Of a DNA stretch of 64,000 nt, positions 1-13,139 are shown in pieces. The position numbers and the translations under genes were made by a program. The notes beneath the pieces were generated by a model. The model worked only from the letters and a program-made list of their open reading frames with translations. It was not told the origin of the DNA and did not search any database. This DNA comes from Lota lota. Lineage: Eukaryota; Chordata; Actinopteri; Gadiformes; Lotidae. Each line of letters opens with the position of its first letter. Within the stretch, counting starts at the first letter, position 1. Location: the NCBI GenBank assembly GCA_026745465.1, contig JACYXH010000719.1:712637-776636 (forward strand), written 5' to 3'.

Positions 1-168
1 GCACCAGCTGTATGTATCATTCTACGCAGCCTTTACAATAAACCGGTTTCAACATCACCACCCTGTGTCCATTTGTTTGGAGGAGCCTGAGGAAAGTCAC
101 CTAGGTGGAGTATGGAAGCCACCCAAGTGGTGTGTAGCATGGACTTTGCTACAGTGCAATTCAGACGC
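1..168 (+). repeat. Interspersed repeat, copy 1 (truncated by window start)
   Basis: This stretch recurs in inverted orientation at 31203-31354, sharing blocks such as AACATCACCACCCTGTGTCC and GTTTGGAGGAGCC with scattered mismatches. Two diverged copies 31 kb apart in opposite orientation indicate a dispersed repeat rather than a local duplication. I cannot assign it to a family. The 5' end may continue outside the window. Confidence 0.7.
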
Positions 169-309
169 ATCCAGTGTGCTGTCAAGGTGATACTCGAATA
201 CACTCCAATTATTGTGCTGCAGGCATAACCCTATATTATGTGTATATATATAGCACAATTCTTTTAAAAATTACATTTAATGTCTTTGTAAGCACTAACA
301 AATATCCAC

Positions 310-890
<581 letters not shown>

Positions 891-1197
891 CAAAGGAAGC
901 AAAAGCAGAGCAACACTTCCTGTCTTCCTATAATAACCTGCTAGGTCGCACTAAGCCATTATATGGCCCATGTGTCCAATAGAACATCCTCTCAATCCCA
1001 CGCAGCACAGTGAAGTGGCTTGCTCTCTTGTGTTGTTGTGTTGTTGTGTATCAGCCAGAAGAGAGAAGGCGCTCAGCTCTCTTCCCTTCAGTATTCAACA
1101 CATCTTCTTGGGAATAGGATTTCATTTGAATGCAATGGGGAACTATTGCCATTCTAGAACCTGCTAAAACAGTGTGGACTGTTTATCTTTGGTCTAG
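891..1197. other. No recognisable feature
   Basis: Ordinary-complexity sequence without a convincing reading frame or repeat signature. Confidence 0.5.
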
Positions 1198-1263
1198 ACC
1201 GACAGACACAGACAGACAGACAGGCAGGCAGGCAGGCAGACAGACAGGCAGGTAGACAGACAG
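1198..1263. repeat. (GACA/GGCA)n tetranucleotide repeat
   Basis: Interleaved GACA and GGCA units form an imperfect tetranucleotide microsatellite of about 16 units. Confidence 0.9.
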
Positions 1264-1888
1264 GTTATACAAATAGATCAATAATACACACAACAGATTG
1301 AAATACATAAAATGCACACGCTATTGACATATACTAACGACTGTAGCCGAAGCTGTTTGTGTTTGCAGCGATGATTAAGGAATGATACAACTCTTTGATG
1401 ACACAAAGGTACCAGGTTGACCGACGGCCTCTGCCTGACAGGACAGACTGTACTCTAAATGTTTTGGATAACAACAGGAACCCTGAGGCAGCCGACCGGC
1501 TGGGCTTTCCAAGTAAAGGTCGCTGTTTAAGGGGAAACTAACATTCCAATGTAATGGGATTCATCGCATGACATTTCCCCATGTGGCTCTACCACCATCG
1601 TTCTGATATCAGTGTGAGCTTGGCTTTGTGCAAGAGCAGCAAAGAGCGTAACGTCAGGATGAAATCCGTCAAGAAAACGAGGACTATTCTTTCTTAAAGC
1701 TGTTCACCGCTGCGGAACTGAGAGTGCAAAACCTCCTGATTAGTGCAGGCTAGTGGCTGGTGGGTCGTTTACACATGACACTAAACTGCTCTGGTGTCTG
1801 CTGCATGTGGACAATAAATATTTATACAGTGCTATAGCTGCTCCTGCCCCTTTGGACACTCAGCTTTACACTTAGTTATGTCTCTCTA
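1264..1888. other. Unassigned unique sequence
   Basis: I see no gene, RNA or repeat here. No reading frame has plausible composition. Confidence 0.5.
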
Positions 1889-2491
1889 TCACACGCACAC
1901 GCACACACACACACAAACAGACACACACACACACACAAACAGACACGCACACACACACACGCACACGCACACACACACGCACAGACACACACACACAGAC
2001 ACACACACGTACAAACAGACACACACACACAGACACACACACACGCACGCACACACACACACACGCACAAACAGACACATGCACACACACACATGCACAA
2101 ACAGACACACACACAGACACACACACGCACAAACAGACACACACACACACGCACGCACAAACAGACACACACACACAGACACACACACACACACGCACAA
2201 ACAGACACACGCACACACACGCACACACGCACAAACAGACGCACACACACACAAACATACACACACACAGACACACACACACGCACAAACAGACACACAC
2301 ACAGACACACACGTACAAACAGACACACACACATGCACACACGCACACACACGCACAAACAGACACACACACACACACACACACAAATAGACACACGCAC
2401 GCACACACACACGCACAAACAGACACACACACAGACACACACACGTACAAACAGACACGCACAAACAGACACACACACACACACACACACT
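1889..2491. repeat. CA-rich minisatellite with ACAAACAGAC interruptions
   Basis: About 600 bp of CA repeat is punctuated by CGCACAAACAGACAC blocks at irregular 20-60 bp spacing, a higher-order repeat built on a dinucleotide core. It is open in several frames on both strands (proteins of up to 212 aa made almost only of H/T or C/V), which are spurious. Confidence 0.92.
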
Positions 2492-3039
2492 TCGGGGGAG
2501 TAGTAGCCATGGCTCTAACCAGCTCACCTGCTACATTCCTCCTGCTCTAATGTGATAATTGGGTGAACTTGTGGAGGCCAGTGCCGCGCTGCAAATGACA
2601 TTATCCACCCCTCCCCTGCTCCCTCGACATTACGTCTCAACGATAAGATGTCGCGAGAAATTCGGTGTCCACTTAATGAAACACGTTAAGGCTCAAATAC
2701 AATCGACCGAATGACCCATAATGAACCACACCAGTCAATGGTAGCAAACGTCCAATGAACCGATGAAACAGCAATCATCTCGTGGTCCTATACATGTCTT
2801 TGTGCAAATCTGCTGAACAGGATTTCATCTAGTGCGGGCCCAATATGTCCTCCAACAATTTCTCAAATGGTTTGCATTTAGGTTGAAGGGGCTGAAGGAG
2901 AAAGTTCTATGCGTGCGTTACATTGCGTTGATTTATCAGAATATCCTCATGAAATGGGGCAACATTATCATTTTGCTGCGGCGGGCTAATTCAAAACTAG
3001 TGTTGAATTTCAACAGATGTTGCGAAACACACAATCTCT
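2492..3039. other. Unassigned unique sequence
   Basis: No gene or repeat recognised. The block leads into the CpG-rich stretch that follows. Confidence 0.5.
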
Positions 3040-3620
3040 CATTAAGTCACGCACGCACGCGCGCACGCGCATCACCGCACGAGCACGACGCACCACGGAC
3101 AGCTCCGCAATGCCTCGCTGAAGGTGGATCAGCGCTGCGGCTTGATGCACTCTTAAATCCGTCCCGTTATCTGCGAGTAGACGTATGCAGCACGGCGTGA
3201 TGTGGCCAGTTTGCCCGCAACGCCGAGAGGAACACTCCGCTAGGACCACGCGGGTTGCGCGGAGCACACATGTTGCAGGACCTGGTCGCTACCCAGCGAG
3301 TGGAACGAAACCACTGTAATGCAAATGCCAACAGGTAGCCCCATTTCTTTCTTTCTTTCATTGTCTGAGGTTACATCGCGTCGACTCGACAGCCAGAAGC
3401 AGTTTACTCCCACCAGCAGCACCACCAGCACCAGCAGCACCCCAGCAGCCTCCTCCTTCCAGCCGGCCCCGGCTCGTCCGCTCACACGGAGCTCTGATCT
3501 GCACATCTGGAGCAGCGGAGGCAGAAGGGATGAGACCAGCAGCTGCCGCGGCAGCATCCGCATTGCAACACGGGATCCGGGCTCCCGGAGCACCAGCCCA
3601 CCCAGTGACCGGCTGTTGAA
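3040..3620. promoter_or_regulatory. CpG-rich patch, possible promoter or first exon
   Basis: CpG dinucleotides are frequent here (GCACGCGCG, CCGCGGC, GACGCGATG-like clusters) compared with the flanks. A - strand frame (3240-3593) begins with a basic, leucine-rich segment and carries a hydrophobic Leu/Val run at roughly residues 50-65, but much of that comes from a GCTGCTGGTG-type low-complexity stretch. I recognise no protein family. It could be an unmethylated regulatory island of a neighbouring gene or chance composition. Confidence 0.3.
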
Positions 3621-4007
3621 TGTGTGGGGACTTCACTCCGACTACCTTTTTCATACCTCTCCGCATTATCAGCCTGTGGTAGTCTTATTAGAAATCACCA
3701 CCAAGTAGCCAAAGAGGATATACGTGAAGCGTTTTGCGCTTTGTTTTTTTTATTTTTATTTTTTTTATAACAAACGCGTTTTTGCAAGTTGGGCTATTGC
3801 TGGCATCACCAGTTATAGAACGCAAAACAAACAAGTTCAAATGTGGAGCGCCCGGACGGCCAGCTTGGAGACTCTCAAGTTATTTTAAGCATCGATTCAA
3901 AAACGTTGAAACAGCAATCAATCAGAACTTATTTTCAGCAGGACATAAACTACAGTTATCGTTTTTTGCATCCCACACCCCCTCCGCCCTCGATATCAGT
4001 GTGTGTG

Positions 4008-4052
4008 TGTGTGGGGGGGGGGGGAGGGGGGGGGAGGGGTGGGGGGGAGGGC
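4008..4052. repeat. Poly-G/GGGGA tract
   Basis: GT repeat runs directly into interrupted G runs of 8-11 bases, which could form a G-quadruplex on the + strand. Confidence 0.85.
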
Positions 4053-4179
4053 GAGACATGGAGAGCTGCAGGTGACTTCCGGACGTCAGTGGGGATTCTG
4101 GATCTGGGCTCTGAAAGCCCAGCAGCCCAGGTGGTAGGATGGTGAGTAGCTCTCTGTGTTACAGCTAAACTGGTGTTCC

Positions 4180-4180
4180 T

Positions 4181-4218
<38 letters not shown>

Positions 4219-4439
4219 TGAGTGTGTGTGTCTGAGTGTGTGTGTGTGTGTGTGTGTGTGTGTCTGAGTGTGTGTGTGTGTGTGTGTCTGAGTGTGTGTG
4301 TGTGTGTCTGAGTGTGTGTGTGTGTCTGAGTGTGTGTGTGTGTGTGTGTTTGAGTGTGTGTGTGTTTCTGAGTGTGTGTGTGTGTGTGTGTCTGAGTGTG
4401 TGTGTGTCTGAGTGTGTGTGTGTGTGTGTGTGTGTGTGC
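4180..4439. repeat. GT repeat with periodic TCTGAG interruptions
   Basis: A (TG)n array is interrupted about ten times by the hexamer TCTGAG at irregular intervals, giving a compound microsatellite of about 260 bp. Confidence 0.92.
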
Positions 4440-4614
4440 AGGCCACAAGGCTGGTTAATTCAGTAGGACAGTCTGTCTCCACAGTGAGCTTCCCGCGTCT
4501 CGTAAATATGTCAATCAGGCTTGTCCTCAGAGACATGTTGCCCCCCATCACTAACCCCCCCATCAGCCCCCCAAGCCTCCAAGATCACAAGACTGCTCAG
4601 CTCACCCTGAAAAC

Positions 4615-5351
4615 CATGCACGCACCCACACACAAACACACATCCCTGCACGCACGCACCCACACACACACATTCCTGCACGCACGCACCCACACACACA
4701 AACACACATCCCTGCACGCACGTACGCACCCACACACACAAACACACATCTCTGCACGCACGTACGCACGCACCCACACACACAAACACACATCCCTGCA
4801 CGCACGCACCCACCCACACACACAAACACACATCCCTGCACGCACGCACCCACCCACACACACACACATCCCTGCACGCACGCACGCACCCACACACACA
4901 TACACACACACATCCCAGCACGCACCCACACACACACATCCCTGGACGCACGCACGCACCCACACACACACACATCCCTGCACGCACGCACCCACACACA
5001 CACACACACATCCCTGCACGCACGCACCCACACACACACACATCCCTGCACGCACGCACCCACACACACACACACACACATCCCTGCACGCACGCACCCA
5101 CACACACACACACACATCCCTGCACGCACGCACCCACACACACACACACACATCCCTGCACACACACACACACTAAGACACACACACACACATCACTGCA
5201 CGCACACACACACACATCCCTGCACGCACACACCCACATACACCAACACACACACACACATCCCTGCAAACATGCACCCACATACACACACACACACATC
5301 CCTGCACGCACGCATTCACATACACACACACACATCCCCCACACGTTCACG

Positions 5352-5392
<41 letters not shown>
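4615..5392. repeat. CATCCCTGCACGCACGCACCCA-type minisatellite
   Basis: Roughly twenty units made of CATCCCTGCACGCACGCACC followed by a variable CA run (unit about 30-45 bp) fill nearly 780 bp, ending in pure CA near 5355-5388. The 254-291 aa open frames over this block are repeat artefacts. Confidence 0.93.
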
Positions 5393-5394
<2 letters not shown>

Positions 5395-5750
5395 ACACAA
5401 TAAAAGTAAGGTAAAGGGCATTAACTATCACTATCTGTGTTGTTGAATTGTTGTGACACATGAACTTGAATTATTACACCCTTCAACTCCACACAACCAT
5501 ACAAACCGTTAAGGACACCTATGTACAGGCGTTGGAAGACTTTAGCAGCACCATCCGTGGCTTTTACGAGCACTTTGAGAAGATGAACAGAGATGGGCTG
5601 ACAACAGCACCCCTCAGAGCCAGAATACTTCTGCCAAATGCATCTTCCAAAAGGGGACAAGAAAATCATCTGATTCAGAAATAATAGGTATCAGAGGAGG
5701 TGCCATTTCTCATTTTATCTCCCCCGTGGCATTATAGGACCAATGATTAT

Positions 5751-5752
<2 letters not shown>
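5393..5752. other. Unassigned unique sequence
   Basis: A + frame at 5460-5684 has fairly normal composition (74 aa) but no recognisable domain or splice context. I do not call it a gene. Confidence 0.4.
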
Positions 5753-5784
<32 letters not shown>

Positions 5785-5852
5785 TATGGAGAGAGAGGAG
5801 AGAGAAAGAGTGAGAAAGAGAGAGAGCAAGAGACAGAGAGAGACAGATAGAG
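5753..5852. repeat. Imperfect (GA)n tract
   Basis: Purine-rich GAGA repeat with interruptions. Confidence 0.9.
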
Positions 5853-6135
5853 CGTGTAGAGCAATGTTGCATTCATTTCAATTTGCTGATGGACTGGGGC
5901 AGTTCCATAAAGGGCTTAATTGGGCTAGAAATTCATAATCCATTGCAGCTCTGTCTGCATGTGTGTGTGTGCGCTCATATAAAATTTTCTTGTGTGTATC
6001 TTATGTGCATAGTCTGCAATAGTGTTGTATGCTTCCACTTCTACTCTACTCTGAGCCTGGTGAATCTGTCCGATGGTCAATGTGCGTTTACGTTCAACTG
6101 ATCCCTCAATCAGATGGCTGCAATGGTAGAAACAT

Positions 6136-6348
<213 letters not shown>

Positions 6349-6352
6349 CCCC

Positions 6353-6494
6353 GAGTGTGTGTGGTGATGGCTGGTTTAACCTGTGCACATTGATTGGTCA
6401 ATGCAAAACAGGTGTGCAGCCTCACTCAGCCCCAGACTCCAATCAGTCTGACTGGGGCCAGGTGAGGCTGCTTAAACCAGCCATCACACACACT
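6353..6494 (+). mobile_element. Short MITE-like element, copy 1
   Basis: About 142 bp with terminal inverted repeats. The left end contains GGTGATGGCTGGTTTAA and the right end contains TTAAACCAGCCATCAC, its near-perfect reverse complement. A second copy at 31386-31540 shares the ends and the interior (CAGCCCCAGA, CCAATCAGTCTGACT). Its length, TIRs and lack of coding capacity fit a non-autonomous DNA transposon. The superfamily is unresolved because the flanks are simple repeats and hide any target duplication. Confidence 0.7.

Positions 6495-7970
<1,476 letters not shown>

Positions 7971-8053
<83 letters not shown>
7971..8053. repeat. (CA)41 microsatellite
   Basis: Uninterrupted CA dinucleotides. 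Confidence 0.97.
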
Positions 8054-8055
<2 letters not shown>

Positions 8056-8477
8056 GTCTACCTTGCTGATACGTATTCATTAACGACGTTCAAGTCGGTC
8101 GCGTGAGGCATCCATGACATGAACGGCTTCGTAAATGGCATGCAGAAGCCTTTTCCTTTCCGCCTCGCTCCACTCTGCTGCCCGCCACGGACCCTGACCC
8201 TTACCCTGACTGGTAAACAGGCAGCCGTACTCAGGCAGTGAGCCCAGACGCCTCGGAGCAGAGATTCATGGGGGAAAACAAAAGAGTCCGTCCAATTCTC
8301 TCCAAGCATTATGAACGCGCTTGGCAGGCATGAGGCGGAGACGTCGGAGTGAGATAAGAGTGTTTTGTATCCAGGAGATCAGGGGCCTGCACCTGATGCA
8401 GATGTGAAGAGGACACGCCTCAGATCCTACTGAGGGCGGCAACTTCTTTAAGATTCGGACATATGCAACTTGTGTGG

Positions 8478-8706
8478 CACGCACCCACCCACCCACCCAC
8501 CCATCCACCCACCCACCCACACACACACACTAAGTGAAAAACGTGCTTTACTAGAGGAACCACACTTTTATGTGCACACACACACTAACACACACATACA
8601 CATAATAGAAAAGAACCACACGGACGCACACACACTCACGCACATATGCATGCACACACACACACACAATCACTCACGCACACATGCATGCACTCACACA
8701 CATCTT
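8478..8706. repeat. (CCCA)n and CA-rich repeat cluster
   Basis: CCCA tetranucleotides (8482-8520) run into CA, followed by interrupted CA and CACGCA segments to about 8702. Confidence 0.88.
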
Positions 8707-9041
8707 TATACATTAGAAAATCCAGTAATGAAATGTAATTAGACTTTTAATCCATTGTTACGTCCACTGTTTGTGTGTTGCTGTCTTGTTTCCCTCTGTT
8801 GTTATGTGCAGGTGCCAGTCAGTCAACCACCTCAGTCATCATCCCGCCTCTACCAACCAGCTCATCAGATTCCACCAATCACCTCGTCGGTTTCCAGCAA
8901 GGCGAGGCCTGCCACACATTTAAAAGCCAGTTTTGCTAGGTTATCTCCCTCTCTCTTTTTGGTCTGCTGAGTGTAGCCCTGTTTGTGGCTCTGGAGAGTT
9001 TGTTAGGATTGTTAGATCCTTTGATATTATATATATATATA
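8707..9041. other. Sequence interrupted by the Tc1 insertion (left side)
   Basis: Non-coding sequence immediately 5' of the Tc1 insertion. It contains a TTTAAAAG box near 8920 and may be part of an older repeat that continues after 10500. No terminal motif can be proven. Confidence 0.3.
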
Positions 9042-9235
9042 CAGTGAGGGGAAAAAAGTATTTGATCCCTTGCTGATTTTGTATGTTGCCCACTGACAAA
9101 GACATGATCAGTCTATAATTGTAATGGTAGGTTTATGTGAACAGTGAGAGACAGAATAACAACAAATATATCAAACATTTTATAAATGTAGTTGCATTTT
9201 AATGAGGGAAATAAGTATTTGACCCCTCTGCAAAA
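9042..9235. repeat. Tc1 left terminal inverted repeat with two direct repeats
   Basis: The outer motif lies at 9042-9069 and the inner motif GAGGGAAATAAGTATTTGAC at about 9203-9222. These are the expected transposase binding sites in IR/DR-type Tc1 elements. Confidence 0.88.
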
Positions 9236-9241
9236 CATGAC

Positions 9242-10248
9242 TTAATACTTGGTGGCAAAACCCTTGTTGGCAATCACAGAGGTCAGACGTTTCTTGTAGT
9301 TGGCCACCAGGTTTGCACACATCTCAGGAGGGATTTTGTCCCACTCCTCTTTGCAGATCTTCTCCAAGTCATTAAGGTTTCGATTCAAACCTTCAGCTCC
9401 CTCCACAGATTTTCTATGGGATTAAGGTCTGGAGACTGACTAGGCCACTTCAGGACCTTAATGTGCTTCTTCTTAAGCCACTCCTTTGTTGCCTTGGCCG
9501 TGTGTTTTGGGTCATTGTCATGCTGGAATACCCATCCACGACCCATTTTCAATGCCCTGGCTGAGGGAAGGAGGTTCTCACCCAAGATTTGACGGTACAT
9601 GGCGCCGTCCATCGTCCCTTTGATGCGGTGAAGTTGTCCTGTCCCCTTAGCAGAAAAACACTCCCAGAGCATAATGTTTCCACCTCCATGTTTGACGGTG
9701 GGGATGGTGTTCTTGGTGTCATAGGCAGCATTTCTCCTCCTCCAAACAAGTTGAGTTGACTTGATGCCAAAAAGCTCGATTTTGGTCTCATCTGACCACA
9801 ACACTTTCACCCAGTTCTCCTCTGAATCATTCAGATGTTCATTGGCAAACTTCAGACGGGCCTGCATATGTGCTTTCTTGAGCAGGGGGTCCTTGCGGGC
9901 GCTGCAGGATTTCAGTCTTTCACGGCGTAGTGTGTTACCAATTGTTTTCTTGGTGACTATGGTCCCAGCTGCCTTGAGATCATTGACAAGATCCTCCCGT
10001 GTAGTTCTGGGCTGATTCCTCACCGTTCTCTTGATCAGTGCAACTCCACGAGGTGAGATCTTGCATGGAGCCCCAGGCCGAGGGAGATTGACAGTTCTTT
10101 TGTGTTTCTTCCATTTGGGAATAATCGCACCAACTGTTGTCACCTTCTCACCAAGCTGCTTGGCGATGGTCTTGTAGCCCATTCCAGCCTTGTGTAGGTC
10201 AACAATCTTGTACCTGACATCCTTGGAGAGCTGTTTGGTCTTGGCCAT
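9242..10248 (-). pseudogene. Tc1-like transposase, C-terminally frameshifted
   Basis: The enzyme cuts and pastes the element at TA sites in the nucleus. The intact frame (10248 down to 9385) encodes 287 aa. An N-terminal paired-like helix-turn-helix region (about 1-110) contains [17 protein letters not shown], and a degenerate GRPR-like hook (LPRPGAP) sits near residue 57. The DD34E catalytic core has D153 (WSDET), D244 (QHDNDPKHT) and E279 ([11 protein letters not shown]). After ELKV at 287 a TGA stops the frame. Downstream sequence in another frame encodes the missing tail ([14 protein letters not shown] ... NKGFATKY) and stops at 9242-9244, so a deletion of about 16 bp removed several codons and shifted the frame. 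Family members are about 340 aa. The triad survives but the tail is lost, so I call it a recent pseudogene. Confidence 0.93.
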
Positions 10249-10286
10249 GGTGGATAGTTTGGAATCGGATTGCTTGCTTCTGTGGA

Positions 10287-10383
10287 CAGGTGTCTCTTAT
10301 ACAGGTAACAAACTGAGATTAGGAGCGCTCCCTTTAAGAGTGTGCTCCTAATCTCAGCTCGTTACCTGTATAAAAGACACCTG
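10287..10383. repeat. Internal hairpin in the Tc1 5' untranslated region
   Basis: CAGGTGTCTCTTATACAGGT and its near-complementary counterpart ending GACACCTG form arms of about 40 bp around a ~17 nt loop, just upstream of the transposase start. This internal inverted repeat is familiar from related teleost Tc1 copies. Confidence 0.85.
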
Positions 10384-10404
10384 GGAGCCAGACATCTTTC
10401 CGAT

Positions 10405-10498
10405 TGAGAGGGGGTCAAATACTTATTTCCCTCATTAAAATGCAAATCAATTTGTAACATTTTTGACATGCGTTTCAAATACTTTTTTCCCCTCACTG
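10405..10498. repeat. Tc1 right terminal inverted repeat (shortened)
   Basis: It contains both direct-repeat motifs in inverted orientation but lacks about 100 bp that separate them in the left repeat. Confidence 0.85.
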
Positions 10499-10955
10499 TA
10501 TAATTATTATATTATAGATATTGTCCCTTAGTTTCCCTTCTCCCCCTGCTTGCATTTATCGTGAACCGTTTGTTCGCCCCACCATTTCTATGTTCTCTGT
10601 TGCTACCTTGCGGTCTTGGGACAGGTAAGACAGAGGCCTCTATGCATTTACAACACGTAGTGCTGTTCTCTGTTTAGACACTTTAGGAGTGTTGCTACCC
10701 ACTGTATTTTTGGGTTAGTTTAGTTGGGGAAGTAGACTGTGATCTACTTGGCAGCTGGAATCTCTGCCTCCTTGTGTTAGCTGTTAGCTTAGCTTTGTTT
10801 GGTTCTTTTCTTTGGCAACACTCAAGTTCCAAGGCCCGGTTGCATTGCGGTGTGGTGCTGGTTTTGTGTTTTGTTCATCAATGCCCCAGTAAACCCCCGT
10901 TCATCATCATCATGTTGTTTCCAGTCCTTTATTGTTAACTCACAACTTACTGTGT
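10499..10955. other. Sequence right of the Tc1 insertion
   Basis: No coding signal recognised. It would join the 8707-9041 block in the pre-insertion sequence. Confidence 0.35.
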
Positions 10956-11245
10956 GTGTGAGCGTGTGTGTGCACGTGCGCGTGTGTGTGAGCGTGCACG
11001 TGTTCAAATGAAAGAGGAAAGAGTCGACGGAGGAAGTCAATGAACAGAAAGAGAAGAAAAGAGTTGACTCAGGCAGCTGAATCTGAAGTAGCCTACCTAG
11101 GAACCTAATATCGCGGCACACTGGTCAATATGTTCTGAGAACGTGCGCTACGGACAGATGCAGACATCCTATTTTTGTTGTGTGTGTGTGTGTGTGTCTG
11201 TGTTATCTTTCTTATCTCTGTGGAAGCCTTTCATGTCATCTCCTG

Positions 11246-11331
<86 letters not shown>

Positions 11332-11332
11332 C
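10956..11332. repeat. GT microsatellites
   Basis: Interrupted GT/GC lies at 10956-11008, (TG)n at 11178-11200 and pure (TG)40 at 11250-11330. Confidence 0.93.
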
Positions 11333-11620
11333 CAAAAGGGTCAAAACTACGCCTCATTGTAGGCAGAATTTAATAAAATCGACGTAAAATAGGCCTTCAC
11401 TACACTATATGGAGGCTATATTGGGTGTTTAATGTTAATTTCAGTAATTCACTGTAGGTTAAAATTTTTCACTTGATCACCATGTTTTGTCTCTGTTCTC
11501 AGAAAGTAGCCTTTGGATTCATATGTCCGCCTCCTACGACTGTTTAATGGGAATATAATGTGTTTTATTGTAGGCCTACATCAATTATATTTGATGTTCA
11601 GTGGGGCTGTTTTACCAATA

Positions 11621-12423
<803 letters not shown>

Positions 12424-12695
12424 TGAAATGAAGGATTCTGTGGAAGATCCTCCACATTGAAACGTATGTGCTGGTTCGAGAAACTAGCCCACTACAGAGC
12501 ATCGGTCAGAATCACAAAGTCAGGTTCAATCCATTTATTCGAACACAGCAGGTACCACACAACACCCCGATTCCTGTACTCCTTTGTGCAGGGGGTTACC
12601 TTCGGTGTGGTTTCCGTATCAGAGTCTGCCTAGCGTGGCGCACCTGAACACTCTGCAGACGCCAATCAGCAAGTGCATCCGCGAGGGGAATATGA
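12424..12695 (-). repeat. BEL/Pao 3' LTR (truncated)
   Basis: The ends of this block (TGAAATGAAGGATTCTG and CGCGAGGGGAATATGA) recur at 14831-14975. An AATAAA-type signal appears on the - strand near 12534-12540. The copy holds about 135 bp in its middle (12512-12650) that the 5' copy lacks. The integrase frame runs straight into it, so the deletion that removed the end of pol also trimmed the LTR. Confidence 0.75.
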
Positions 12696-13135
12696 AACGG
12701 GGAGTCGAAGGCTGCCTTAAGCTCACGTTCTCCCCCTCGGAAGTTAGTGCCCTGATCCGAGAGGAGCTCAAAAGGCTTGCCCCTGCGAGCCACAAATCTC
12801 CGCAGTGCCACGAGGAAGGAGTCGGTATCAATACTGGAGAGGAGGTCGAGGTGCACAGCTCTTGTCGTCGGGCATTTGAATAAGATCCCCCATATCTTCT
12901 CATTTCTCCGGCCTATTTTGATAGTGTAGTGGCCGAAACAATCCACCCCGGTGGAACAGAAAGCCGGCTTGTGCAGGCGTAGTCTGGCAGGGGGCAGGTC
13001 GGCCGTAGCTGGGACCTCTGGCTTACCTATGGCTTACCATTTCCTACAGTCAGTGCACTGTCGTTGGTGGCGTCTGACTGCCTCTCGACCCCGGGGAATC
13101 CAATATCTTCGTCGTAGTTCAGCAACATTCCTGTA
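12696..13135 (-). pseudogene. BEL/Pao integrase fragment
   Basis: Integrase inserts the retroelement cDNA into chromosomes. From 13130 leftwards the - strand encodes VAELRRRYWIPRGREAVRR and CTDCRKW (the cysteine half of the HHCC zinc-binding domain). A short duplication with a stop follows, then the catalytic core: first Asp in VDCFGHYTIKIGRR, second in LLSDQGTNFRGG. The glutamate part of the D,D-E triad is missing, because the frame passes into LTR sequence after RELKAAF. The histidine half of the zinc finger was lost at the gag junction. Confidence 0.88.
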
Positions 13136-13139
13136 CTGT

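Larger units (their letters stand above)
9042..10498 (-). mobile_element. Tc1/mariner-family DNA transposon
   Basis: A 1457-bp element begins CAGTGAGGGGAAAAAAGTAT and ends with the reverse complement of that motif, flanked by TA on each side (9040-9041 and 10499-10500), the usual Tc1 target duplication. Each end carries an outer repeat (AAGTATTTGATCCC type) and an inner one (GAGGGAAATAAGTATTTGACC), the IR/DR arrangement known for teleost Tc1 elements. The left terminal region is about 190 bp and the right only about 94 bp, so roughly 100 bp of the right repeat has been deleted. One transposase frame lies on the - strand. This copy is probably no longer autonomous. Confidence 0.96.

Noticed and set aside
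1876..2527. Long frames encoding VCVCVC or HTHTHT proteins (also at 4511-5386, 16502-16951 and elsewhere)
   Set aside because: They exist only because dinucleotide repeats contain no stop codons. Composition is entirely repeat-derived.
8757..10945. Possible solo LTR interrupted by the Tc1 element (TGTTACG near 8757)
   Set aside because: No matching CA end, target duplication or second copy could be shown.
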